Assembly (NCBI GenBank): GCA_900074885.1
Contig: FJUW01000012.1
Coordinates: 1,719,841-1,783,840 of the forward strand
Direction: 5' to 3'
DNA from: Rhynchosporium graminicola
Taxonomy: Eukaryota > Ascomycota > Leotiomycetes > Helotiales > Ploettnerulaceae
DNA length: 64,000 nucleotides
Positions 42,945 through 55,404 of this stretch are shown in pieces. Position 1 is the stretch's first letter. Each line of letters begins with the position of its first letter. The notes below the pieces were generated by a model. That model saw only the letters and a program-made list of their open reading frames with translations, was not told the origin of the DNA and did not search any database. A program made the translations under genes and the position numbers.

Positions 42945-45900
42945 TTTGAGGTCTGTGAGAGGACGAGGTCGGGGATAGAACGTGATGGGCAATAAGCTTG
43001 ACGGGGACGGAGAGGGGCGAGGGGAGGAAGGATATTTATAGGCACGATTGCATGCCTTTGTGACGGAACTGGATGGGAATCGAACAGTTTGATTGAACGT
43101 GAGATGTCAGCTTTTGTACCTAAGTTGCATGCAATACAATCTTCCCATTTTCTGACGACCATGTCGTTGCGAGACTTCCTCCTCAGTGGGAGATTGAATC
43201 AGAATCTTGGATCTTCATTATGCGTGATACAGCACTATCGTGTTTTCCTTTACTAGATATCATCGCTCTCTAATGCTGCACCGCTGCGCTGTTCGTCTAG
43301 ACAATTGAATGAGATCTCGTGCTTCTTTCCGCTATTATACAAATTTTGCAAGGACTTGTGAAAGTCTCAGTTCTAAAGAAGTACTTCAACTTCCTTCAAA
43401 TCCACAATTTCTCCACCACGATACATGCTCTTGTAATTCTATTCAATGATTGCCGTTCTTCGAAATTACGAACTTCTGGGAAAGAAAGTAGCTCATCTCA
43501 CCTCATCAGGCATTCACTCATTCGACTCACAGATCACTAAACCAATGCATTGAACCCGAAACATCCTTTCAAGACATGGCCAAAAACTATATTTCAGAAT
43601 ATAGAGCACAAGCTCCACTTCTACTCCGTCCTGATAATCCTAGGCTTCTCGTCTCTCAATCTCCAATCAGCAACCAAGAAACCTCCGTATACATATCTAT
43701 GCTAGGCTTTTCGACGCGAGCTGCTTTGAACTCATCTGGGCATAGGAGAGCCGATCCCTGAATTTGGTACCGAGTGAACTCTTCCACCTGCCGTTGGGGG
43801 TAGAGCGCGAAGTAAGTTGAGTTTGGACTCGATAGAAGCTCGTGTCTTTTGAGTTTCAGCAGCCGCACTAGGTGAATCCGAGCTATAAAGTATTTACGAG
43901 CGAGAAGGAACTAAGTAGTTTCCTGAGATAAACAGCAATGGTAATGTCGACAGAGTCACGATTGGAAATAGGCAGTTTGAAGTTGTTAGAGGTAAAGTGA
44001 TCGTGTCGCAATGCTAGTGGGTATATACACTCTTCACCCAAATCCTGAAAAGGAATGTGGTCTACGGCAAGCGAATAAATAGTCATCTATGCTGATACTA
44101 GTGGAAGGGGAGATGATAGAACAACAAGAGTTCCCAGAAGTCCTGTGGTCATGTGGAAAATCTGCCCTGTGAAACTCTCAGGGATTTGGGCATAGAACCA
44201 ATTGTGAGATACTGTAGCATAACCCATACCAATCCATTCATCATGACAGATCAGGTTACCTTCTCCACACCAAGATACACTCATGACGCATCCGGGAAAC
44301 TTACAAGCACTCAAAGATGCACAACAAGATTCAAGATAGACTTTATGAGGGGTTGCGCAAGGGAATGTGAGAGTTCTCGTGACGAAGGCCAATACTTTCT
44401 CTTCACATTCACTTACGTACTCAAGGTTGTTTCCCAGTTTCTTTCCAAGACGCAAATAGATTTCATTTAAATCGATGCCGAGTCCTGTTTGTTTGATCAA
44501 TCGAGCCTAGACGCGTTAGTATACAGTCCGAATCCAAGTCTTGGCGCACATTTGGGATCTGGTGTGGTTACTAGTACCATCTAAGCAGCCTATTATCACT
44601 CAAAATCAAGATCAATGGTCGTCGTCCGAGTCCCAAAACATGAGAAGCGGCTTTTTAGCCGAGCTCTTTTCCTTTCCTCTCGCTCCTAAGAAACTTGCTG
44701 AGGCGGATGAATTGTCAAATGATAGAAGTGGATAAACACAATACCGTAATGAGTATGGATTTGATTCCGTTGATTGTCTAATAGAGTTTTCGTGCATATT
44801 CTGTGACGTTAGATATTGTGAAGGAAGAAGTATGCTCAGGCTGCTGGGCCTTACAAATAACGGGACTGAGATCACTGATGGCAAAGCACCTCCCTCATAG
44901 GCGACATACGGGATACGGTCAAATCTGCCTCGCGTTTGTGAGTGTTTAATGTTGTCGTAGACAAATAAATTACCGTTTGAATATCCTATGGCGCACTCCT
45001 CAGGTGTTATAGATTTGCGATCTGGTTGTATCTGAAGCTTTTGGCTAGATTTTTGCCGTGGATTCCTGCATATCCTGACCACTGTCAAAAACGTCTTACA
45101 TTTGTGTAGATCCAAATATTTCAAAGAAGAAGTATTAAATGAAGATTCGAACGGTGAGTAATCAATGCTTTTAAACTTAGGGTTTGAGCGTCTACAACTC
45201 CAAGCAAAGTCTTCGCTCCTAGAGTGTTTTGCACTTCAGATTTATCTTTGAGTACAAAGGAGGGTCTAAAACAATTCGTATCTTACAGAACAGTCAAACA
45301 AGTACCATTCTATAGACTGGTCATATATTCACAATAGGCATTATCTTCTCAAAAGATCTTAAAATGTCTGTGAGATCCTGGAATCTGTCGGTGCAGAGAG
45401 TCATACACTGTCGTACAGTCAAAAGTCCAAGTTTTGCCACAAATCGGAACATGCAAAGCTGCAGATTAGTATCATCAATTTTACCGTGCCTTCTATCTGA
45501 GGTGTGGCTAAAGTTGTTGGTTATACGTGAGTGCGGTTAAATGCGAAGTGTTCCAGGGTGTCGGTAATCCTGTGTGCCGTTGGGAATATCGCTCGAGCAG
45601 CGTATACAACTCATTGATGCTGCTATCATCAATGTGAGAATGGGATTTGAGAAGTTTGATGCTTGTATCTAGGAAGTGTCGTTTTGAGTCAATTGGTTTG
45701 GAAGATTAGATCGCGAGAAATCATTTAAAGCTCAAGTTGCCGGCCTTTTTTCCGTGTGAACACCAACTTCTTTCCTGATAAACAACAGCTCAAATGGAAG
45801 CCGTGGTTCTTCATTAATGTCTCAAGTCCAAAACACACCACCAATAACGACCCCAGTATCAATCCCGCCGTCATCTCGGGAACTAATGCAAGGTACGCTC

Positions 45901-46243
45901 CTCATTCCTAATCTACGACCCTGGAGGATCACATTCTCCCCTGCCAATAAGCAATCACAGCATTGCATAATGGCATACCGGTCGTTTCCCTAGACATCGG
46001 TACTGGAGTCTTGTGGGATGTAACTCATGCGATAGACACACAAGTCGTTCAGCCACTCATGAAAATCTTCTGGAAATCTTCTGACACTCACTCTTCTGTT
46101 GCCTATAGATTATTCGATATTTAGTTCATTATTCTCTATTCTTCCACCAGTTTCTTGCTCTGAATTTGAGTCGCCGCTGGTCGCTGGTCTGACTACATTT
46201 GATATTTACTCGGTCTCGATGAGTGGAAAGTAACGTCGTAGAT
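42945..46243. other. Gene-poor stretch of 3.3 kb
   Basis: Two minus-strand frames, 44087-44500 and 44612-45124, are long enough to notice. The first contains a Cys-rich part (ESCCASLSACKFPGC) and a hydrophobic end (MTTGLLGTLVVLSSPLPLV). The second contains PDRKSITPEECAIGYSNG. Neither could be linked into a gene with good splice sites, so they may be remnants of one decayed secreted-protein gene. Confidence 0.3.
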
Positions 46244-47720
46244 ATGCCGTGGATTTACAACCTTGTCAACGAAGATGCTGCGTCTAATTCTTCTGTGATA
46301 CTCGGCGTTGGTGTCTCTCTGACCATTCTGTCCTTAACGATTGTATCCTTACGATTCTATGTTCGTGGAAGGATTGTGCGAACCGTAACTATCGATGACT
46401 GGATTATCGGTGTCACTTGGGTGTGTATTCAACGTTTGTCACAAGGAAGGATGTTGTCTGATTTGCACTACAGATATTCGCATTCATTTTTGTCGCTATC
46501 ACACTCGCCCGTAAGTCCTTCCATATCTCGCGAATTCCATTGCATACTAAGTTTTCCAAAGAATCAAGATGGGGACTTGGCTTGCAAGACATCGGAGATT
46601 TTCCACTCGAGAATCTCCCTGAATCAGACTTCGTGAGTTTAGGATCTTACAAATACATGGATACTCTAACATCCTTAGCTTCAGTTTGTCGGCGCTACAT
46701 TGTGAGTATTCTAGTTGAGCACAAAATCTGCCTACGGTGCTAAGTAGGTTTCCAAAGCTATATCCTGAGTATCTTCGGTTTCAAAATCAGCGCAATCTTC
46801 ACGTTCCTACGAATGGCAGTAGATCTCACCTACCGAAGGACCATAACTGCTCTGGCAATTGCATGTTCGATGTTCCACTTCTGCTTCTTTGTTGCCCAAC
46901 TCAACAGATGTAGTCCAGTAAGTGTTTATGCACTGCAAGGCTAATGTAAACAATATTCTGACTGAAATCGCTTCAGGTGGCTAAACAATTGGATCCGAGG
47001 GTCGTGAAAGGAACGTGCTTGCCATTGGTATCATTCAGCGCTGCCATGGGTGCTTTCGTGATACTTCTTAACATAGTAACGTAAGCATATTACAAAGCTT
47101 CTATAGAGTTCTCTCTAAAGTCTGATAGGATGCTCTCCCCTATTCCGATTCTTCTCCACTCCTGCTTCTCAATACGCAAAAACCTCATAATCGGCTTCAT
47201 ATTCATTCTTGGAGTCATCGTCACGCTCGCTCAACTAATGCGCATACTTTCAATATCATCCCAAGCTCGTAAAAATGACCATTACTACGCTCTCATCTGG
47301 TCCATAGTCGAAATTAACCTCGGAATGATCACCGTCAGCATCGTCCCTCTCGCTCCCCTCTTCCCATCTTTCTTCTTCGAAAGAGGCTCAATCCGCTCCT
47401 TATCAATATCATCTTTTGACACAAGACGCAGTTACGATAAGCTGAAAAACTATTTACAGAAGATGAGGAGGCAGAATAAGACTTGGAATCGCCTGGTGAT
47501 GTTCTTGGGATACGGGATGATGAGAAAAGATGTTGAGACGGGAGAGAGAGGAGATGCTACGCGAACGATGAGTAGAGTGGGTAGTCGAATGAGTAGTCGT
47601 ATGGGACATGGTGGCGTGGGGACTAGTACGGATGAGCTTACGGGGCCGGTGATTATTATGAAGACTACAGAGGTGATCGTTAGTCGTGATGGGGACGAGC
47701 AATTGAGTGGAAAGGGTTGA
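46244..47720 (+). CDS. PTH11-like seven-transmembrane rhodopsin-fold protein
   Basis: Seven exons (46244-46420, 46474-46510, 46562-46632, 46679-46701, 46758-46917, 46977-47080, 47129-47720) join in phase to 387 aa. Family features: LRFYVRGRIVRTVTIDDWIIGVTW in the first loop, RWGLGLQDIGDFP, YILSIFGFKISAIFTFLRM, LNRCSPVAKQLDP, and IRKNLIIGFIFILGVIVTLAQLMRI, then a cytosolic tail rich in Arg/Ser/Gly. There is no CFEM domain. Relatives are fungal surface-sensing receptors, some needed for host recognition, but most have no known ligand. Introns 2 and 4 both end in TTTCCAAAG, forced by the reading frame. A GTG-initiated extension upstream is not used. Confidence 0.82.
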
Positions 47721-50700
47721 AATGGTTCAGGTCTCGGTGAAGTTTAAAGGATGTAAAGGTACTTGGAGGTAAGACTTCAGTAGGCGGAAGCATTATAATT
47801 CCCTTGGTTTTAGTTCTTGTTGGCGGATTAGGGGTACCTTTCAAAGGCGGGAAATTTACTTCACAGTTTTCACTTTGATGTATATTAGACCAGCATAACA
47901 ATTCCCAATAAGCTGTACTTACTAGCTGTGGTATAGAATATGGCGCTTTTTTAGCGACGGGGAACAAACAAGATGTGAATTTGGACCGGCGAAATGCAGA
48001 AAATGGATGTATTTTGACAAAGGACGAAGTACTTATGCAAGTCATTGGGCTAAGCTCAGGTGTTTACAATTTCAACCACAAATTATTCCAAGTTCACTCG
48101 GCGGGTACACCAAAAATTGATAAGGAAATACTGGCTTGCTGATTTTGTACACGCTGCCACGCATCAATCGAGGCTAAAAATAAGGAAAGTATATTACCCT
48201 CCTGTTCCCTCATCCCTTCTTCGGAGTGAACAAATACACTTTATTCGGTTCGAACACTTTTATGATAAAATTTCAGTACCATGTCATCTCCAGTATCGAC
48301 AACATTCAGACATGGACCTTGTCATTCATCGCGTGACCTACTCGTACCAACCACTATCTAGCAGGACTCTTATCAGGTATCTCCACACCTCAAGTCGTCC
48401 CAAGCGAAAAAAAAAGTGATTCCGAACTAAATGCTCTTTTAGGTTCAATTTCAACATCTTTGTAGTATGCAGGCAGACCGAACTTTTGAGCTCTAATGAC
48501 GTTGAATGACATACAGTCGGAATCCCTTGCAGTGATCTGTTTGAACGAGACTCGATCCAGAGCTTCAGCTTTGCCTGCTGTTTTTCTGATTCTATATCCT
48601 GTTTCTTGTGGCTTCGCCGAATATAATGCCAAGAAGGTAATCATATGTGAGGACTGGGAGCAATCCGCATACATTTCGCATTGCTGTATCGTCCATGGGT
48701 CGGTCAGCCCATGCTATTGCCGACAGCAGATGGGCTTGCGATTCAACCTTGAGCGCGTACTTTCTGGAACACCCAGACAAGTCTGTAAGGACTCATGTAC
48801 TACCCAGCATTGAACATCGACCTATTGGCCCTAGACTCTGCCACTTTAAGTTGAGAGCAACAATTATTTTTAGACAATCTTTACTCGTCAGAACGCCTGC
48901 AAGGGGGAGGGAAGCCCACGCGAGGTTTCCAGGCCCCGCTGCATTATTCTTCCCGAACTAAGACTCTGATAAAATAGAGCAGTCCTGAAGTATCCCTTCA
49001 TGTGGCATTTCGGGTGCGCCTTTTAGCACCTTAGCATGGATTGTCTTACTAAAACTCAAGCTAATTCAAGAACTATTCATAAAACTTCTACTATAGAATC
49101 GATGCAATCGATTGCTATCTTTATAAATGGAGACCAAAGCGATTTCAAAGTTAAAGCCTGAAGTTTTTCGATTGCTAGAACTTCGTGTATTTGGTGCTAT
49201 ATCAACTGAAAGTTTTCCTGAAATCCTCCTCTTCATATTCCCAGATGTACCCTCCTTTGCATATTTAATAAGCTCGTCTGGACTCCATTCACATCAAACA
49301 GTGTTCTCCTTTGAGGTTTATTGCTGTAGCCCTGATATACTAATACCCTGATCTTGAAACCAGGATCATTTAGCTTTCCAATCTTCAAAGTGGCTTTTGA
49401 CCGCCTTCAAAAACGTGATATAGACTCATCCACAAGGAGATCTCTACCTGGAGACCAGAGCTCACATGAAGTCTTTTCAATATATTTGATCAATGGCTTT
49501 AACAAGATATCATTAACACTATCCTCAAGTGTCCAAACTGAGCTTAGCCTATTTAAACAGCCTCAATGTCGTAATAGGTATCCTAAATACATAGCCGGAA
49601 GGCTAAGAATAGAGCCTCAAACCAACGGGGACTCATAACCTCAGTGACTAAGTGACTCGGCTACATAGAACCTCCTGATTTGCAGTAATACGTAGCTCGA
49701 GTCTCGCTATAGATGCCTGTATATATATACGTATTCCCAGGCATCTGTGAGCTTCAGCAATAGTAATCGGCCTCTAGTCATGAAGCCGTGCATTCAGACT
49801 AACCCGGTCGGACTTAAATCGGTCTCAACTTCTCCTCCCTTACTGCGGTTATTGTATCATATTTAATCCATATTTCAGACTATGGAAAGAAGAGGACGAG
49901 TATATCCTAAGCCTCGATTGGTTTGATACATAGTATTTGTCGTACAATTAGCTAGAAGTGGGGTGTTCCAAGGGAATGATGCTAGAAATAGTCTTAACAA
50001 CCGGGTTGAAGTCGGAGCGTGTAGTAGCAGACTGAGGGATCGTGTAAACGGCAATAACTTATTTCAAAGAATTAGGAGCCATTATGGTAGAGATATTATG
50101 ATTCCATTTGGTATATTTACATGGTTTAACTATTTGATTTTTGGTGAAAGGGCAGCCAAGAAGCTAAAAGGTGTTCTATCATATGAAGGAATTGCAGGTG
50201 AAGTGTAGGTGCAGTATAGAAAGGCGTAGATACGCTATAGAGGATGGGTGTATAAGGCGTTTAAGACATTCAAGGATAACTACCTTCTAAACTATAAGGG
50301 GGCGGATATAGAAGGAAATTTTTTTGTGCTTTAGCCTGGCCTAAGGCTAATCATACTTAAGACTGACGCAAGCTCATCAGCTTCGATACATCAACTTTTA
50401 ATCATTATCATTGGATGCACACCTCGGACTCAGAATTGCCAACCCAAGCTGCCCAGTCCCTCGCCGCAGTGAACGGCAGCAAGCGGGCGTGGACGACAAA
50501 GGCGGAGCTGAGAACATGACTCTACAAACACGAATTGCTTCTGCTTGCCTTGTTTCCCCTGTGAAGTAGCCCAGTAATGTAATATCGCAAACCGCAGTGA
50601 GAGAACGGGGCAAGCTGGAGGTACTTATACCAATAACTCGTGGCTAGTAATTCGCAAGAATCACAGAACGTTCTTTACAGTTGAGGTTAGGTATGCAACT

Positions 50701-53072
50701 CACCGTTCGCTGCGCAGCTCTAAATTTCCATTGGATGGTCATGATACTCAGAACAGCCCCCGAAGACTCGCATGCATCTTCGGATGATGTGGAAGAGACT
50801 TTCATTTCGAAAAGTACAGATTTCCGATGACGTTAGGTTCTCAAGCTTCCATAGAGAGGTCGCAAGCCACTTCAACCAAGAGATGTTAATATTGAGATAC
50901 CACTAGCTGCATCTGCAGGATAGATAATACGAAGGAAAAAAGATGTGATGCCTCACTGCCGTCCTGTCATGCTGTGCTCGTCCCCCCGACCGTTCTTCAA
51001 GTGACAGCGGTTCCGACGAACTTTAAAGCGGTTTGTGGTTCGCCAAAAATTTATGTTCACCCAATCGCATCTTGATGTCGTCCATTTCTTCGTCAATAGA
51101 ATGGAGTCTGGAGACTTTTAGTACTGCATATCCCGCTACTGCATTTATTTCTCATGTGATGGGACGCCTTCGAGGCTCTCCCGCTCGTTCTCATCTAAGC
51201 CGCCAATCGTATCTCAAGATCTAGCAAGTACTGCGGCATTACTCTCCGTAATATCTGGTTCAGATTGATCCCAAAGATTGTATCCACTCACTTAAATTCA
51301 CGTATTCCAGGATTCTCATCGCGAAAATAATTTCCCATCCCAAGGTCCTCTTTCAAAAATACGGGCACGAGCCTCCCTGGCCATCAAAAAATACCTACCA
51401 AAGTCTGGAGTGCGGAATATTGGCTGGGTGCTCTACCTATAATCTCTTATGTTAGAGATGATGAACACTCACAAATCAACTCACAACTAGAAAGGCGCAC
51501 AAGCTGGCCAATTAATTTCCAACTTAAATAGAAAAGTAGACAAATCAAATGCATGCCCATAGGGGGATGTGATAAATCGATGAGGATTGTACTGACAGCT
51601 CTGTCCTATAATCCTTCCGGCGCAGAAGACGTATAGCTACAAGTGTTCCAGATTTCTTGCTGATCGAATTCGCGGATTTCGGAAAACCCGAGAAGAAGTT
51701 TTGACTGAACAAATACGGTTCCCGTGTTGCTGATCAATATTCAAGTTAACCTTTTCTGGAAGACGTTCAGTTGCAGCGGTGTTTAATCCTACAACCTTGC
51801 CTGTATTCTTGAGATGATTCTGACACTGGAGGCACAGCTATGACTTGTTGTTTGGTATAGAGTTCGGTATTGGTGATTCAGATTATGTCTGTAAGTATTT
51901 GCCTGTGTCATCTTGCATGTGTACGGTGAGAAAGGGAAATAGCATCACCCTCCTTGAAAAGCAGCAGTCAATAAATGGTGTCAGAGTATGATCTCGAATC
52001 CTGTTCTAAATATCATTGAGTTGCCTCTGAAATCCTCAATTTGTTTGTTTCTTTGCCCCGAACATGCATGAAACATCGATGGGGAAGGTTCGGCTAAGCG
52101 AGAATTAGCGAGTTGTCGATGCGTAGATTGTTTTGATTTTGACTTTCAGTGAAACGGCGGGACCATTACCATTAGGTGTTCAAGGAAACGTCAAAACTAG
52201 TCAAAAGGTTATTTTGACAGCCTGTGGATCTCATTGGCGATCCTTTGCGGTTCAACACTGTGTTCGCGGGACTTCTGCAGCATAGCTGCGTTCGGCGCCG
52301 GAAGTCAAAGCTCAGTTGCCAATAGCAGATCAGAGTTCTCCCTGCTTCCTTGCAAGTATCAGGGCCAATGTATTGTTTTGTAGAGTTCAGATGGATACTA
52401 AACGAACGCCACTTCTCCTCATCCATTTTGTCGAAGCGTAAGGGAAAGTAGGTATCACACTGCTGTCATAGCCTCCGGAGATTCAATTGGTCGATGCTAC
52501 ATATGCCAAGAGCAGCCCACTCCATTGCCATGGCCAGTCCCTTTTGGGACGTCATAGAAAACCCAAAAAGAGCACGCCAGTCGTCGAGTTTCATTTCCAG
52601 TTTCCTGGACGAACGCCTCCCGAGATAAACAGATGGGAGATCTGCATGTTTGATAAATGGCACTCAGAATGCGTGGCGATTGTCTGAATTTTCAATTGGC
52701 TGAGTGCGGGTTTAGGTACGGGTTTCCAAGCCCAATGTGGCTCAACGTCCTCCTGCCTACACATTTCCGAATTCCAATCTGTCCCAGGCAAACCTTCAAG
52801 GTTGCTGACTGTGCGTCAGTGCAGACTAGTCATTTGACCCCCAACAAAGTCCATCTTCGTATTAAACTCTCCTACTCCCGTCGAGAAATTCACTCTACAA
52901 TATCTTCCGAGACGATTCCTGCGACTTCATTAAATGGAATAAAGACATACCCGCTGCATTCTGTCGTTCACAGACACTCTTCCCTGAACAACAATCGGTC
53001 GGACATGAGGCGACTCGACATTCGATTGAACTCACTCTCAAGGTTCTGCGCATCAGTTCTCCTCTCGTCATC
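47721..53072. other. Gene-poor, AT-rich region of 5.3 kb
   Basis: No gene with credible splice structure was found. The short frames are not protein-like. The stretch near 49100-50300 differs in texture and is listed as a possible decayed mobile element. The end (about 52850-53072) is the leader of the next gene. Confidence 0.45.
49100..50300. mobile_element. Possible decayed transposon sequence
   Basis: AT-rich stretch with broken frames that still read as protein in pieces, such as LFQRIRSHYGRDIMIPFG and a FKTFKDNYLLNYKG segment. No terminal repeats, transposase or reverse transcriptase motif was identified. The idea rests on composition and on the isolated, non-overlapping frames. Repeat-induced mutation would fit the AT bias but was not measured. 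Confidence 0.2.
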
Positions 53073-54520
53073 ATGTCTCCAATATCGTCAACTCTTTATT
53101 TCGGTGCCAAAAGTTTCTCTTTGAGCTCTCGGGATCTCGTCAACCAGAAAAGAACCGGGCCAATAATCTTTTCCCCGAACGTAAGTTAGATCGCGTTGTA
53201 ACTAAGACTCTCGCTTTGGCAAATAGCATGGCATTTGATCCTTTTGGGCACGGCTGATCTAATACACAGATCATGGATTCTACCCAAAAGATCAACATGA
53301 TCTCGGACACTGCACGAGAGCACATGATCATCGCAATTTTCACAGGAATAATCGGCTTTTCTTTCCTTTCTTTTCTAGGGTATCTTCTGTATCGATTTTT
53401 CGAAAACAGGACTCGCAGAATGAAAGAGCTGGACATTGAAGAAGGTCGAAAAGAAGTCACAGAAGCTCGAGAGATCAGACCACAGGATGGATCATTGAAA
53501 GAAGGATACTTCAAGGCAGTCGCTGCACCTGATGGCAGCATATACGTCAGCACACCACTTCTTCAGGAGGCACCGCAAACAACATCCTCACCCTTGTCAA
53601 CTCCCGCTGTCATATTGACACGACCAAGTGTCGAGTCAGGAAATGGGGTAGATACACCCCCTCTGTTCCGTCCGGGCATTAAAAGGTCTCGCACAATCTC
53701 CACCCAAGCCACCCAGTACTCCAATGGTCCTTCGAAAGGTCCAATATCGTCTCCCAAGTCTGCCGATGAACAGCCAGCCTCGCTGAGATCCAATGCTTCG
53801 ACTGTCTCGCTCGATTCGTACCACCGGGCCGAATCCAAAACAACGACCACCTTTTCCACTATACAGACTCAAAGGCCAGAAACACCTCCAAATATCCCAC
53901 AAGAGTCTGCTAGAATCAGTCATACCCCTCCACCACTTAATCCTCGGCGGGAGATACATTCGTTCTGGTCGATTTCTGACACCGCCAGCGATGCACCCAC
54001 ATCTCCAAGTATCTACTCTCCAACATACCAAAGCGATTTAGCACCTCGGCCCGCCTCATCCGTATATAGCTCTGAACCAGTATTCCATGATCCGTTTAAA
54101 AACTCGAACACACCCATTGATGCTCCTGCCCAACCTATATACTCTATCAGCATAGCAGGAACACCACCTTCGCTGTCGTACCCTCTGCCGCTACTACTGC
54201 GCAATTCTCCTACCAGTCCCGGCCAACCGGTGCTTCCATTTTCGCCATCTCTATCTCCACGCATGATAGCACCCATTGGACCGGGTAGTCCAGAGGGAGA
54301 AAATGAATTACCAGTGGCAAGAATCCAGCGCTGGCTGTCAAGTTCAGGATCTGTTGGAACGACATCCATCATCGAATCTGTACTTGGGCGTAAAAGAAAA
54401 TCAAATAATACGGACATGTATCGGTCAGAGCGGTTGTCTCGCAGTGCGAGAAACTTGTCAATCAGTTCGCTGAGTAGCTCAGAGATGGGAGAGGAAATTC
54501 TCATTGGGGCTGCTTTTTAG
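53073..54520 (+). CDS. Single-pass membrane protein with long disordered Ser/Pro tail
   Basis: Two exons (53073-53180, 53270-54520; GTAAGT..ACACAG with branch CTGATCTAAT) give 452 aa. If the upstream exon is untranslated, the protein starts at 53273 and has 415 aa. One membrane helix (MIIAIFTGIIGFSFLSFLGYLLYRF) lies near the N-terminus. A charged juxtamembrane segment (RTRRMKELDIEEGRKE) and about 330 residues of Ser/Thr/Pro-rich disordered sequence with many SP and TP sites follow, ending with a basic cluster (LGRKRKS). No domain recognised. Architecture suggests a membrane-anchored scaffold or phosphorylation-regulated protein; a specific function is not proposed. Confidence 0.75.
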
Positions 54521-55404
54521 GTGCTAAACTTAGTTGGATGGCAATGGAGTTTTTGGATCAGGATAACAAAAGGAAAAGATACCATGGCGGAATGCTGACA
54601 GAACACTTAATTAACGAGTAATGAGGATAGGCTATTGAATAATAATTACCAATATTTTAATCTAAAGATACATATTTTTTATCTACGTACTAATTACACG
54701 TCATCTAATGATGTCGCCCAAACGTCGGACAGAACTTGCTTCGCATGCAATATGTAGCCTATTTTAACAATGATCGCAGGACTAATGTAAACCAGAATTG
54801 ACCAGGCCTGTGAACCATCGTTGGATATACTTATGGCTACGTTTACTTCCACCATATGCATAGAACAGCTCCAATAGTATTTCTTCACAGATCATAAGCC
54901 AAGCACATGACGATGCCAGAGTCCTAAGACATGTCGGTCCTATCACGTGATGCAAGTCAAGAGAAGGTTTGTTGAATCCTAGCTTTCAATGATCGATCTA
55001 TGAGTACTATATACCAGACCCACCCAGGTGCATATTCGGATAGGCACTTCTCGAATCTGATCGATGAGAAGGCCTTGTGGGTTGTGCTTAGTCATCTGAA
55101 GCGAATCCAATTCTTCACCGGCGAAGCGTGACCCTACCCGGGGCTACTAAGGACAGAGACATGTAGGTAAAGAGTGACGACTTCGCGTCAAAGCCGCGAA
55201 AATACTACGGATAACCAATGAAATTGGAAGTTGATGGCATACAATATATTGATCACTTGACTAGTTGATGATTAAAAAAAGCTCCCAAGTCGCTTCGCTG
55301 GAGACGAATTTGCTAGCCTGGATCGTCTTTAATCACTTCTGGCACCTCGCTTCATTTTATCTTGATGCAAAACTCGGCACTATACAATAATTGCCATCCT
55401 CGAC
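54521..55404. other. Intergenic
   Basis: Upstream region of the Zn2Cys6 gene. No gene or repeat was recognised. Confidence 0.5.
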
